A stretch of DNA of 64,000 nucleotides from Granulicella sp. dw_53 (lineage in GTDB: Bacteria > Acidobacteriota > Terriglobia > Terriglobales > Acidobacteriaceae): NCBI RefSeq assembly GCF_018449545.1, contig NZ_JAAVUR010000011.1, positions 1 to 64,000 on the forward strand, given 5' to 3'. Under the pieces are notes generated by a model. The model was not told where the DNA came from and did no database searches. It was given only the letters and a program-made list of their open reading frames with translations. A program made the translations under genes and the position numbers. The first letter of the stretch is position 1. Every line of letters begins with the position of its first letter. Shown piece after piece: positions 8,949 to 17,779 of the stretch.

Positions 8949-9120
8949 GTTTTGACTCTCCTTAAGGCAGCGACAATATGCAGGTTCACTAACATGACGT
9001 GGGCTATTGAGAGTTGGATTTAGGGAGAGAACAATAAATCTGGACGCGGGATCAAACCGCCTTCGAGAGTGTGGCGATCGTTCGATTGGTTCGAAGGCGG
9101 GAGATTTGGGTGCTATCAAC

Positions 9121-9153
9121 GCAAAACAGCGGACCTCGATGAGGTCCGCTGTT
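9121..9153 (-). terminator. Strong hairpin terminator of the propeller lipoprotein gene
   Basis: A perfect 13-bp stem, AACAGCGGACCTC (9125-9137) with GAGGTCCGCTGTT (9141-9153), has a 3-base loop and ends in TTTTG on the minus strand, directly after the stop codon at 9171. Confidence 0.8.
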
Positions 9154-9170
9154 CGATGGAGGGCGTCGGG

Positions 9171-10652
9171 TTAGTTTGCGGCGTTGGTGATGGCGTCCAT
9201 ATAAGCGACGTCGAGCGCCGTGCCTTGAACGGTGATGTTGCTGTTATTGATCTCAGATCCGTCGGCTGTCATGAATGCGTGGACCTGGCCACCATAGGCG
9301 GTGTAGACCTTGTGAAGGTTCTGAACCCAGCACAGGCCGGTGAGACTGCCGTAGTAGTAGGGATTGTTATCTGTGTTCGGAAAGGGAACCGTGGCCGTGG
9401 GTGAGCCCGGGGTGACGTTGGGGATGATGCTGGCCACTTTAGCGCCGAGGTCGAAGCGGGTGAGGCAGTTGTAGTTCTGGCCAAGCTTGGCGCGTTCACC
9501 GGTGGCGCAGAACTGAGAGCCGATCCAAAGGGTGTTGTCGTCGGCGAAGAGGATCTTGGAGTGGTTGCCGTCCGAGATAGAGTATTTGCCGGTAACTGAG
9601 TTCGAAGCGAGCGCGATGGTACTGAGATTTCCCGCGAAGAGTCCATCCGGCAAGAGTTGTTGCCCGGCCACGTAGAGCGTGGTGCCGTCCGAGACCGCGG
9701 TGGTAGCACCTCCTGGGACGGGAATCGTCGCGGTCACTGGCGAGGGATAGGGAGTAGAGGTGGGGATGACATCGATGGTGAGCAGGCCCTGCTGGAGAGC
9801 GCTGACGCTGGCGGTCGCGCCGCCACACTCCGGTCCACAGTTGAGGACGTAGGCGGTGGTGCCATCGACGGAGAAGTAGGCCGTTGTGGGCCGGTCGTAG
9901 TTTCCAGGGACAGGGACGACGCAGTAGACGGGCAGATTCAGAGGCTGGCAGTCGATGTAGCCCGGGGGAAATGGTGCATTGATATTGAGCTTGAGGATGC
10001 GATAGAGAAGGTTCGAGTTACGGACCGTCGCGAGGATGACGGTACCACCCTGATTGATCGCGATGTTTTGCACGTTGGGCAGTTGCAAGAAGAAGGTGCT
10101 GCCTGTCGCATTGTCGAGGACTTCGATCTCACTTTGGTTCTGCAAGCCGGCGACGATGCGTGCGAAGCTCTCGGAGATACCGATGGAGGTTGCTTTGGCA
10201 ACGAAGGTTCCAACTGCGCCGGTGGAGGCCTCTGTCCCGTAGTTGATTTTGGTGAGCGAGCCATCGGAGTCAGACAAGACGTAGCCGGTTATCTGCTCGG
10301 GGAAGTTGAAGATCTGGTCCGGATATCCGCCGGAGAAACCGGAGATGGCGAAGGACTTAATGGTGTTCTGGATGTTGCTGCGAATGTCGCGGTTGCCGTC
10401 GAGAATCGCGAGCGAGCCAGTGCTGGTGCCGTTGGCGGTCACTCCCACCATGACGCGGTTCGCGAGCAGGCTGGGAGGGATGGGGCGGTTCGCGAAGGTG
10501 AACTGCGGAAATTTATAGAGATTCTGAGAGCAGGACGTGAGAGTCAAGGTCACGATCGCGAGTAGGAGGCCGGAGAGGGCGCGGGCACAAAACTGGCTGG
10601 ACCAGGACGACTGGCTCCAGATCGGCTGGGGGAACACACTTCGATTCTTCAA
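9171..10652 (-). CDS. Lipoprotein with beta-propeller-like repeats, function unknown
   Basis: The 493-residue protein runs from a TTG at 10652 with GGAG nine bases upstream; an upstream in-frame start adds 40 unlikely residues. A signal peptide with lipobox LTSC lies about 40 residues in. The rest is beta-rich with repeated units that resemble YVTN/NHL-type propeller blades: GSLAILDGNRDI, SEIEVLDNATGSTFF, GTVILATVRNSNLLYRI, GTTAYVLNCGPECGG and GTTLYVAGQQLLPDG. Such proteins are usually extracytoplasmic and bind proteins or sugars; no catalytic motif is evident. It is divergent from the homocysteine methyltransferase gene. Confidence 0.65.
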   Translation of the reverse strand: MKNRSVFPQPIWSQSSWSSQFCARALSGLLLAIVTLTLTSCSQNLYKFPQFTFANRPIPPSLLANRVMVGVTANGTSTGSLAILDGNRDIRSNIQNTIKSFAISGFSGGYPDQIFNFPEQITGYVLSDSDGSLTKINYGTEASTGAVGTFVAKATSIGISESFARIVAGLQNQSEIEVLDNATGSTFFLQLPNVQNIAINQGGTVILATVRNSNLLYRILKLNINAPFPPGYIDCQPLNLPVYCVVPVPGNYDRPTTAYFSVDGTTAYVLNCGPECGGATASVSALQQGLLTIDVIPTSTPYPSPVTATIPVPGGATTAVSDGTTLYVAGQQLLPDGLFAGNLSTIALASNSVTGKYSISDGNHSKILFADDNTLWIGSQFCATGERAKLGQNYNCLTRFDLGAKVASIIPNVTPGSPTATVPFPNTDNNPYYYGSLTGLCWVQNLHKVYTAYGGQVHAFMTADGSEINNSNITVQGTALDVAYMDAITNAAN

Positions 10653-10865
10653 CGTAAACAACTCCAACCTGAGCACTGCGGCAAGTTTCGTGGCCACTGT
10701 TATATTCCCGAGTATAACAAAGCCGGTCTGTGGAGCCTCGGGAACGATTGCCTTGACAGGCTCGGCTCCCATGAGCTTGGAGCAGGTGTGCGGGGTGGCA
10801 TAGGATGAGAGGATGTGCCGGATTGGCCAGATCGCTCTGGCGCTGCCGGCAGGACGAGGATCAGC

Positions 10866-12872
10866 GTGGAACAGAAAGCTATTGGAGTGGATATACAGAC
10901 AGATGTAGCCGAGGAGTCGTTAGGCGCTTCCACTGGCGCGAAGAGACTCTTCAAGAGCTGGACGAGCGCGGCTGGCGCGGTTTTATGCGATGGCGCCATG
11001 GGTACGATGCTGTATGCACGGGGTGTCTTTATCAACCGGTGCTTTGACGAGTTGAATCTGTCGCAGCCGGAGCTGGTGAGGACGGTTCATGCGGAGTACC
11101 TTCAGGCGGGCGCGGTCGTCATTGAGACTAATACCTTTGGAGCGAATGAGTTTCGGCTGGAGCGCTACGGGCTGCGGGACAAGGTTGCGGAGATCAATGT
11201 CGCCGGTGTGAAGCTGGCCAGGGAGTGCGTAGAGCAGATCCGGGACAAGCAGGCCAGCGAGGCGTTTGTCGCGGGTGCGATAGGGCCCCTGGGAATTCGG
11301 TTGGAACCGTTGGGAAAGGTGAGTTTAGGCGAGGCTCGAGCGGCGTTTGCCGAGCAAGTAAAGGCTCTGGCACGCGGCGGCCCGGGCGTGGGTGCGGATC
11401 TGATTGTGATCGAAACCATGACCTCGTTGTCGGAGGCGGAGCAGGCGATCAAGGCGGTGAAGAGCGAGGCGCCCGAGCTTCCGCTGATGGTGATGGTAAC
11501 CGTCGACGAAGAGGGCAACTGTCTGGACGGAGCATCGGCGGAGACGGCAGCCGAGCAACTGACCGAGTGGGGTGCGGATGCCGTGGGTTGCAACTGCAGC
11601 GCAGGACCCGCGACGGTGCTGAGCGTGATTGAGCGGATGCGGGAAGTGACGACGCTTCCCTTGGCTGCGATGCCGAATGCGGGCATGCCACGATCGGTGG
11701 AGGGCCGGAATATCTATATGGCCTCGCCGGAGTACATGGCGAGCTTTGCGCGGAAGTTTGTGAAGGCAGGCGCGACGTTTGTGGGTGGATGTTGTGGAAC
11801 GACTCCAACGCATACGCGAGCGATGAAGAGCGCCCTGCGAGCGATTGAGGCTCAGGAACTGAGCATCGAGGTGATGGAGCGGCCGGGCCAACAAGGCGGC
11901 GTGCGCCCCATTCCAACCGCGCACGGTGAGCAGGAGAACAAGGTGGCTCCTCCGGCGCTTGCGGAGCGCTCGAAGATCGGGGCAAAGATTGCAGCGGGCG
12001 AGTTCTGCACGCTGGTGGAGATTGTCTCTCCGCGTGGGATCGATTGCAGCAAGGAGATCGAGGGCGCTGCGATGTTGTACCGGCTGGGCGTCGATGCGAT
12101 CAACGTCCCGGATTCTCCCAGGGCAAGTGCGCGGATGAGCGCGCAGAGCCTGTGCGTTCAGATTCAGCAACAGGTGGGCATCGAGACCGTCCTGCATTAC
12201 ACCTGTCGCGACCGCAATGTGTTGAGTATTCAAAGTGACCTGTTGGGTGCTTCGTCGATTGGGTTGAAGAATATTTTGTGTTTGACCGGCGATCCTCCGA
12301 AGCTGGGGAACTACCCGGATGCGACAGCGGTGTTCGACGTGGATGCGATTGGGCTGGTGAATATCGTCCGCAATCTGAACTACGGTTTGGACATTGGGAA
12401 GAACTCGATCGGAGAGACGACCGGTTTCACGATCTCTGTGGCAGCGAATCCTGGGGTTCCGGACATCGACCAGGAAGTTCGTCGATTTGCCTTCAAAGTA
12501 GAGGCGGGCGCTGAGTATGCGATTACGCAGCCAGTCTTCGATCTTCGGTTGCTGGAAGACTTTCTGAAGCGGATCGAGCAGTTCAGGATTCCGGTGATTG
12601 CGGGCATCTGGCCGCTGACGAGTCTGCGGAACGCGGAGTTCATGAAGAACGATCTGCGCGTCAGCATGCCGGATGAGATTATGGCGCGGATGGCGGCTGT
12701 CGCTTCGCCAGAGGCCGCTCGCGCGGAGGGTGTGAAGATTGCCCAGGAGATGCTGGCCGATTCACGCGCATTGAGTGCGTTGGGCGTGCAGGGCGTACAG
12801 GTCAGTGCTCCGTTTGGCAAGTACGGTGCGGCGGCTGCGGTGCTCGGTCTGGTGGAAACGGGAGGCAGCTAG
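10866..12872 (+). CDS. Bifunctional homocysteine S-methyltransferase / methylenetetrahydrofolate reductase
   Basis: The N-terminal half (about residues 20-310) is a zinc-dependent homocysteine methyltransferase: GAVLCDGAMGTML at the start, GCNCSAGP, and the Cys pair GGCCGTTPTHT near residue 308 as zinc ligands. The C-terminal half (about 370-668) is an MTHFR domain: GEFCTLVEIVSPRG, HYTCRDRN, LCLTGDPPKLG and YAITQPVFD. The fusion makes methyl-THF and a methionine synthase activity in one chain, like YitJ-type proteins. The GTG at 10866 has GACGAGGA upstream; a GTG at 10815 is an alternative. No cobalamin or SAM riboswitch was recognised upstream. The xseB start codon abuts its stop. Confidence 0.9.
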   Translation: MEQKAIGVDIQTDVAEESLGASTGAKRLFKSWTSAAGAVLCDGAMGTMLYARGVFINRCFDELNLSQPELVRTVHAEYLQAGAVVIETNTFGANEFRLERYGLRDKVAEINVAGVKLARECVEQIRDKQASEAFVAGAIGPLGIRLEPLGKVSLGEARAAFAEQVKALARGGPGVGADLIVIETMTSLSEAEQAIKAVKSEAPELPLMVMVTVDEEGNCLDGASAETAAEQLTEWGADAVGCNCSAGPATVLSVIERMREVTTLPLAAMPNAGMPRSVEGRNIYMASPEYMASFARKFVKAGATFVGGCCGTTPTHTRAMKSALRAIEAQELSIEVMERPGQQGGVRPIPTAHGEQENKVAPPALAERSKIGAKIAAGEFCTLVEIVSPRGIDCSKEIEGAAMLYRLGVDAINVPDSPRASARMSAQSLCVQIQQQVGIETVLHYTCRDRNVLSIQSDLLGASSIGLKNILCLTGDPPKLGNYPDATAVFDVDAIGLVNIVRNLNYGLDIGKNSIGETTGFTISVAANPGVPDIDQEVRRFAFKVEAGAEYAITQPVFDLRLLEDFLKRIEQFRIPVIAGIWPLTSLRNAEFMKNDLRVSMPDEIMARMAAVASPEAARAEGVKIAQEMLADSRALSALGVQGVQVSAPFGKYGAAAAVLGLVETGGS

Positions 12873-13118
12873 ATGGCTACGTTTGAGGAGCAGTTAGCGG
12901 CTCTGGAGTCGGTGGTGGAGCGTTTGGAGCGGGGGGAGCTGGCGCTGGATGAGTCGGTGCAGCTCTTCGAAGAAGGGGTGCAGCTCTCCAACGCCTGCAA
13001 GAAGGTGTTGGATGCGGCGGAGGGCCGGATTCAGGTGCTGATGGACGATGGTGTGGGAGAGCAGGATTTGGTGCTCGAGGCGGAGGAAGAGGTGGAGCGG
13101 GAGGAAGACGAGGAGTAA
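12873..13118 (+). CDS. xseB: Exodeoxyribonuclease VII small subunit
   Basis: The 81-residue protein has the XseB signature: FEEQLAALESVVERLERGELALDES, then LFEEGVQLSNACKKVLDAAEGRIQVL. This is followed by an acidic tail. It partners XseA to degrade single-stranded DNA to oligonucleotides. The ATG follows the TAG of the methyltransferase gene without a gap, so the two are co-transcribed. xseA is not in the window. Confidence 0.92.
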   Translation: MATFEEQLAALESVVERLERGELALDESVQLFEEGVQLSNACKKVLDAAEGRIQVLMDDGVGEQDLVLEAEEEVEREEDEE

Positions 13119-13127
13119 GATTTGAGC

Positions 13128-13286
13128 ATGGACACTCACATCGATGTCGAGACGTTCGATATTGAGAGATTTGGCGAGAGCATCGCGAAAGCTGCACGCG
13201 AGGGTGTGAAGTGGGAACGCCGGAAGCTCCAGTGGATATTGGAAGAAGAGAAGAGACAAACTGAGCGTGAGAGCGAAGTTGCTTGA
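13128..13286 (+). CDS. Small charged protein, putative antitoxin of a zeta-type module
   Basis: A 52-codon frame (MDTHIDVETFDIERFGESIA..., ending SEVA) is rich in Glu, Arg and Lys and predicted helical. It starts 9 bases after xseB, and its stop overlaps the TTG start of the kinase gene (TTGA, 13283-13286), the coupled arrangement typical of antitoxin-toxin pairs. The antitoxin role is inferred only from position, size and coupling; I do not recognise the sequence family. Confidence 0.55.
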   Translation: MDTHIDVETFDIERFGESIAKAAREGVKWERRKLQWILEEEKRQTERESEVA

Positions 13287-13857
13287 GCCGTCCTCTTCTG
13301 ACCATCATCGCCGGTTCAAACGGATGCGGGAAAAGTACGTTGACATCCTTTGCCCGGGACAAATTTCAACAAAATCCATTGCTGGATCCAGATGCGATTG
13401 CAAAATCTCTTCAAGAGACTGTCGGCTCCCATAGCTCCCCTATCGAAGCCGGAAGACGGGTTTTGGAATTGGCTGAGGAGCTTATCTCTGCTCGACAGAG
13501 TTTTACTGTTGAGACAACTCTTTCTGGAATCACTTATTTAAAATGGTTGATCGAGCGAAGGCGGTCGGATTCAATCTCATGGTTGTCTTCGTAGGGACAA
13601 CATCCGTCGAAATTAACGTTGAAAGAGTGAAGGCTCGCGTCAAAAAAGGCGGTCACGATGTCCCTGAAGAAGACCAGAGACGCCGCTATCCGCGAACTTT
13701 AGCTCATATGAAGAGGCTCTTACCACTCGCGGACCTGGCGATATTTTTAGATAACTCCAGCGAGCGCGGACCCATTTTGGTGGGCTTTGGTCGTCACGGA
13801 AAAGTGAACTGGAACGAGCCTGTACCTTTGTGGGCTATGCCGTTGCAGGGTCTTTAG
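13283..13857 (+). pseudogene. Zeta-toxin-like P-loop kinase, split by a -1 frame change
   Basis: Two overlapping frames together make one protein of about 190 residues. The first (13283-13594, TTG start) carries the P-loop AGSNGCGKST, DPDAIAKSL and FTVETTLSGITYLK. The second (13543-13857) continues with DRAKAVGFNLMVVFVGT, ERVKARVKKGGHDVPEED and RRYPRTLAHM. Joining them by a -1 step at TTTAAAA (13537-13543) gives YLK-MVDRAKAVGF, which fits the family pattern residue for residue. Either a one-base loss in an A run has inactivated the gene, or the site is a programmed frameshift. GC content is lower than that of its neighbours. The 3' end overlaps the polyprenyl synthase gene on the other strand by 4 bases. 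Confidence 0.75.
13537..13543 (+). other. Heptamer T TTA AAA at the zeta kinase frame change
   Basis: In the zero frame the codons are tat-tta-aaa-tgg, so the bases form X XXY YYZ, the canonical -1 slippery arrangement. After slippage the next codon is ATG at 13544-1, in the downstream frame. I see no strong downstream stem. An A5-to-A4 deletion at the same spot explains the same data. Confidence 0.4.
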
Positions 13858-14858
13858 CGATCTCTTGTGGTGACGAAGCCGGGGACCCAGAGGAGGGCGC
13901 GTTTGGCTTCGGTGTCGGGCAGGTCGGCGATGGAGAGGCGAGCGGCTTCGGCATAGGCGCAGGCTGTGTCCATGGCGTACTCGATGGAGCCGTGGCGCTG
14001 AAGGATCTCCAGGATCTGCGGGTGGGAGATGCGGTCGAAGCTACGGTCGGCGAGGACGGTTCGGATGGCTTCGCGGTCCGCTCCGGTTCCGCGTTCCAGG
14101 GCGTGAATGACAGCTAGAGTGGCCTTGCCCTCGCGGAGGTCGGATGCGACGGGTTTGCCCAGGACTTCTTCGGCTGCGGTGAGGTCGAGGACGTCGTCGA
14201 CGATCTGGAAGGCGAGTCCGAGATTGCGGCCATATTCACCGAGTTGTGCGTCGATGTCTTCGGCGTTGCCGAGGCCATGTTGCGGCGTGATTGCGGCTCC
14301 GAGCTGCATGGAGACCTTGAAGAGGCAAGCAGTCTTGCGGAAGATGAGGTCGAAGTACTCTTCCTCGTTGATGAGATGACCGAGCTTCTGCATCTGGAGG
14401 AGTTCGCCTTCGACCATCTGCTGCGTGAGCGAGATGAGGAGGTCGAGGACGCGGAAGTTACGCTCTTCGAGGGCGACGGAGAAGGACTGCATGTAGAGCC
14501 AATCTCCGGCTAAGACACATTTTGCCGCTCCCCAGGTGGTGTTGGAGGAGGGACGGCCGCGGCGGGTGTCGGCTTCGTCGATGATGTCGTCGTGGACGAG
14601 GGTCGCAGTGTGGAGCATCTCGACTACGGAGCCGAGGCGGATGCGGCTGTGGGCGGTGCAGCCGAGCGCTTTGGCGGAGAGCAGCAGCAGCGTGGGACGG
14701 ATGCGCTTGCCGCCGCCAGCCATGAGGTAGGTGGCGATGTCGGTGATGACCTCGACGGGCGAGGAGGACTGTACGGCGAACTCCTGCTCGATGGCCGCGA
14801 GGTCGTCGCGGAGCAGATCGAAGACCTCTTTCGCAGTCGCTATGGAGATAGTACTCAC
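13854..14858 (-). CDS. Polyprenyl diphosphate synthase (long-chain trans-prenyltransferase)
   Basis: The 334-residue protein condenses isopentenyl diphosphate to a long-chain polyprenyl diphosphate for quinone side chains. Both Asp-rich motifs are present: LVHDDIIDEADTRRGRPS (about residues 92-109) and FQIVDDVLDLTAAEEVLGKP (about 218-237). GGGKRIRPTLLLLS gives the IPP-binding Lys/Arg. A small residue pattern before the first Asp motif (EMLHTATLVHDD) fits octaprenyl/heptaprenyl enzymes rather than short-chain ones, but the chain length is not certain. Its 3' end touches the zeta-like gene. Confidence 0.9.
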   Translation of the reverse strand: MSTISIATAKEVFDLLRDDLAAIEQEFAVQSSSPVEVITDIATYLMAGGGKRIRPTLLLLSAKALGCTAHSRIRLGSVVEMLHTATLVHDDIIDEADTRRGRPSSNTTWGAAKCVLAGDWLYMQSFSVALEERNFRVLDLLISLTQQMVEGELLQMQKLGHLINEEEYFDLIFRKTACLFKVSMQLGAAITPQHGLGNAEDIDAQLGEYGRNLGLAFQIVDDVLDLTAAEEVLGKPVASDLREGKATLAVIHALERGTGADREAIRTVLADRSFDRISHPQILEILQRHGSIEYAMDTACAYAEAARLSIADLPDTEAKRALLWVPGFVTTRDR

Positions 14859-14942
14859 TCGCTCCTAGAGTATCAGCAGCAGTCCTGTGCTATTGGTGCG
14901 GTGGCGATTTCCGCACAATGAAGATGATGCAGTCAAAATGGA

Positions 14943-15443
14943 TTAGCTTGAGCGGAAGTTGACGAACTGTAGTTCAACGCCGATGTCCTTGCCGCGAAGC
15001 AGAGCCATAATCTCCTGGAGGACGTCGCGATCCTTGCTGACGACGCGGACGGTGTCGCCCTGAATGGAGGCGTTGGCCTTTTTCTTGGAGTCTTTGATGG
15101 CGGCTACGATGATCTTGGCTTTGTCGGAGGGGATTCCCTGGACGAGCTTGATCTTCTGGCGGACGGAGGAGTTGGAGGCGGGTTCGACCTTCTCGAACTC
15201 GAGGTTCTTGAGGGAGACTCCGCGTTTGACCAGCTTCTGGGAGAGGATCTCGATGACGGCTTTGAGGGTGTAGTCGTCCTGGCTGGCGAGCTGGATGGTC
15301 TCGGTGCCTTCGAGGTCGATCTTCGACTTGGAGTTCTTGAGGTCGAAGCGGGCGTTGACCTCTTTGGTGGCCTGGTCGATCGCGTTCTTGACTTCCTGAA
15401 GTTCTACTTTGCTGACTACGTCGAAGCTGTTATCGGATGCCAT
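14943..15443 (-). CDS. YajQ-family nucleotide-binding protein
   Basis: The 166-residue protein starts MASDNSFDVVSKVELQEVKNA and contains the family blocks RFDLKNSKSKIDLEG, KRGVSLKNLE, KAKIIVAAIKDSKKKANASIQGD and LRGKDIGVELQFVNFR. YajQ proteins bind nucleotides, and some members act as cyclic-di-GMP effectors. It is a single gene between the polyprenyl synthase and tatD on the same strand, with spacings of about 85 and 110 bases. Confidence 0.93.
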   Translation of the reverse strand: MASDNSFDVVSKVELQEVKNAIDQATKEVNARFDLKNSKSKIDLEGTETIQLASQDDYTLKAVIEILSQKLVKRGVSLKNLEFEKVEPASNSSVRQKIKLVQGIPSDKAKIIVAAIKDSKKKANASIQGDTVRVVSKDRDVLQEIMALLRGKDIGVELQFVNFRSS

Positions 15444-15552
15444 GATGTATTCCTTCGCTATTTATTATGCAGGAGATTGAACGGCTTAACACCGATGTTC
15501 GCGGATGACACCGATTTTAAGAGGCAGCGCGAGTGCTGGCGCCGGGGTCTCC

Positions 15553-16383
15553 TTATGACTGGGTCGTGGGGAAGAGTTGGTGGAAGTTTTGGGTGGTGAG
15601 GGCGGCCAGAGCTTCGGGTGAGATGCCGCGGAGGGTGGCGAGGGCCGCGGCGGTGTGGGCTACGAGGGCGGGCTCGTTTTGCTGGCCGCGGAAGGGGATT
15701 GGGGCGAGGAAGGGCGCGTCGGTTTCGACGAGGATGCGGTTGGCGGGGGCCTGGGTGGCGGCTTCGCGGATGTCGGTCGATTTGGGGTAGGTGAGGTTGC
15801 CGGCGAAGGAGAGGTGGAAGCCGGCGGCGATGGAGCGGGCGGCCTGATCGGGGGTTCCGGAGAAGCAGTGCATGATGCCACCGAGGGCGTGCGGGGTCCA
15901 GTGCTCGGCGATGAGGGCGAGGAGGTCCTCCCAGGCGTCCGCGGAGCCGAACTTGGCCTTGGCTTGCGGGGTGGCGAGCTCGCTGGTGCGGCAGTGGATG
16001 AGGATGGGCTTGCGGGCGGAGGCGGCGATCTTCATCTGGGCGATGAAGGCGGCCTGCTGGATGGGGGGAAGGTGGTTTTCGGCGTGGTAGTAGTCGAGGC
16101 CGATCTCGCCGATGGCGATGCATTTGGGGCTGTCGGCGAGGGTGGCGAGCTTGCTGAGGTTCTCTGGCGTGGCCTGGTGGGCCTCTTCGGGGTGGATGCC
16201 TACGCTGGCGTAGATGTTGGGGTGCTGGGCGGCGATGTCCAGGGCTTGATGCATCGTCTCTGGGCCGTGGCCGATGCCGATGGCGAGGATGGTCTGGACT
16301 CCGGCGGCGCGGGCGCGGGCGAGGACGGCTTCCAGGTCTTCGGTGTAGAAGTCCAGGTGGGCGTGTGAGTCGATGAGGGCCAT
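15553..16383 (-). CDS. tatD: TatD-family metal-dependent deoxyribonuclease/hydrolase
   Basis: The 276-residue TIM-barrel hydrolase has all metal ligands in place: DSHAHLDF at the N-terminus, GEIGLDYY (Glu), ILIHCR (His), IMHCFSG (His) and LVETDAPFL (Asp). TatD enzymes have 3'-5' exonuclease or AP endonuclease activity in DNA repair. The ATG at 16383 has AAGGAACC just upstream. It is the last minus-strand gene before a long gene-free region. Confidence 0.93.
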   Translation of the reverse strand: MALIDSHAHLDFYTEDLEAVLARARAAGVQTILAIGIGHGPETMHQALDIAAQHPNIYASVGIHPEEAHQATPENLSKLATLADSPKCIAIGEIGLDYYHAENHLPPIQQAAFIAQMKIAASARKPILIHCRTSELATPQAKAKFGSADAWEDLLALIAEHWTPHALGGIMHCFSGTPDQAARSIAAGFHLSFAGNLTYPKSTDIREAATQAPANRILVETDAPFLAPIPFRGQQNEPALVAHTAAALATLRGISPEALAALTTQNFHQLFPTTQS

Positions 16384-16430
16384 GGTTCCTTTCTATGGTT
16401 GTGCCGGGGGTACCCGCCCGGGGTATTTGG

Positions 16431-16577
16431 GCGTAACCGATTTTGAATCAATCGGTTACGCTGAGGCTAGTGCCGTAAGCCGCTGATTCGAAAGCGGTTG
16501 TGTCTAAATACTTGAGCCAGCTTGGGTTACGGCGATTTTCCAAGAGAAAGGCCCGGCCGGTGGGCCGGGCCTTTCTC
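16431..16577 (+). ncRNA. Candidate structured RNA ending in a GC-rich terminator
   Basis: A perfect 12-bp hairpin, GCGTAACCGATT (16431-16442) with AATCGGTTACGC (16450-16461), is followed by CCGCT...AGCGG (near 16480-16496). A 15-bp terminator-like stem ends the region, GAGAAAGGCCCGGCC (16544-16558) with its exact complement at 16563-16577. Three hairpins in 150 bases with no open frame suggest a small RNA, but the strand is a guess because the stems are symmetrical. It does not fold as a tRNA. The last stem could also terminate transcription arriving from either side. Confidence 0.4.
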
Positions 16578-17129
16578 CTGTTTGATCTCTAGTTCTATTT
16601 TACGGGTTTGGCAGAAACTGAAGTGCCACTTTTATTTGCTTGTGGATCAATGGGTTAGGTCGTTTTGGGGGTTGACATGGGATTTTGCTGGGAAATTTGA
16701 AGGTATTTGCGGGCGATAGAGGGCGTTTGCCTTCTGGGCCTACTTCTATCGGGCTCCAAAGCGGTGATGCGCGTACTTGAGTCGTTGGCTGTAACCAACA
16801 GGTTTCTGCCAGTGTTATGCGAGGAGTGGTTGCCATGAAATAAATCTCTAATTTATTCGTTGGCGGAGTCTGCTTCTTGCATTAGCCAAAAGTGGGTACA
16901 TTACGTTTAAACCGACCAGTCGAAAATATTTCATTAGCTCCAGTGAATTTAATCTGCAGATCATGGCATTTCTCCGTTTCGATACTTGCCCAAGTGCGAT
17001 GCATGGAAGATGTAGAACTGCCTTGGTCATTCCCTTAGCGCACCAAGCTCGTTGCATCTGTCCGATACTAGAGGAGAAGGCGTTTTGCATACGGCGTTTG
17101 AATATAACGAAGGCCAAAGAGGACAGTAG
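16578..17129. other. Gene-free region upstream of the TetR-type regulator
   Basis: No open frame with a convincing start or composition is present. GC content is lower than in the flanking genes. I see only short inverted repeats (for example GTTGG...CCAAC near 16783-16800) and the upstream region of the TetR-type gene. Confidence 0.5.
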
Positions 17130-17741
17130 ATGGCTAGATCGATCGAAGGTTTATCGAAAGGGGAGAAGAGTCGCCGCCTGATTATCGAGAAGGCGGCTGT
17201 GCTCTTCAACCAAAAAGGATATGAGGGCTGTTCCATGCAAGACGTCGTCAAGGTCGTTGGTCTCGAAAAGGGCACAATCTATGGCCATTTTGAGAGCAAA
17301 GAGCAACTTGCGCTGGAGGCGTTCGACTTCGCATGGTCGGAGACCCGTAAGAGACGTTTTGCGAAGCTGGACACGGTCGCGAATGCAATCGACAAGTTGA
17401 AGTTGCATATCCGCAACTTCATCATCATTCCGGATTTTCCGGGCGGCTGTCCTCTCCTGAATACTGCGATTGATGTTGACGATGGCAGTTCTCCGCTTAA
17501 GCGTGAGGCAAAGAAGGCGTTTCGGGGCTGGCGCGATTATCTCGTGGGCATCCTTCATGCTGGCCAGGAGGCAAAGGAGGTCCGTATGTCTGTCGATCCG
17601 AGAAAGGTGGCGACGCTGATTATTTCCATGCTTGAAGGAGCTTCCGCTATGCAAGAGCTGGATCGTCAGAGTAATGCTTTGGCTGACGCGGAAGAGCATC
17701 TTGTGTTTTATTTGGAGTCTGTTGTTCGTTATAGGAAGTAG
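17130..17741 (+). CDS. TetR/AcrR-family transcriptional regulator
   Basis: The 203-residue protein has an N-terminal helix-turn-helix: SRRLIIEKAAVLFNQKGYEG, SMQDVVKVVGLEKGTIYGHF and ESKEQLALEAF. The C-terminal ligand domain includes PGGCPLLNTAIDVDD, which resembles the TetR_C subgroup that carries a Gly-Cys-Pro motif after the second helix set. The effector and targets are unknown. No partner gene is adjacent: gene-free DNA flanks both sides, with a repeat block starting 40 bases downstream. Confidence 0.88.
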   Translation: MARSIEGLSKGEKSRRLIIEKAAVLFNQKGYEGCSMQDVVKVVGLEKGTIYGHFESKEQLALEAFDFAWSETRKRRFAKLDTVANAIDKLKLHIRNFIIIPDFPGGCPLLNTAIDVDDGSSPLKREAKKAFRGWRDYLVGILHAGQEAKEVRMSVDPRKVATLIISMLEGASAMQELDRQSNALADAEEHLVFYLESVVRYRK

Positions 17742-17779
17742 ATTTGTCTGGTGGGGGCCTATGTGGATCGTTGCTAATA

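Noticed and set aside
10653-10865. SAM or cobalamin riboswitch before the homocysteine methyltransferase fusion
   Set aside because: I could not find the conserved cores of either class in this 213-base divergent intergenic region.
16476-16540. tRNA-like 'gattcgaaa' segment
   Set aside because: The surrounding bases do not form acceptor, D or anticodon stems; the local fold is a simple hairpin.
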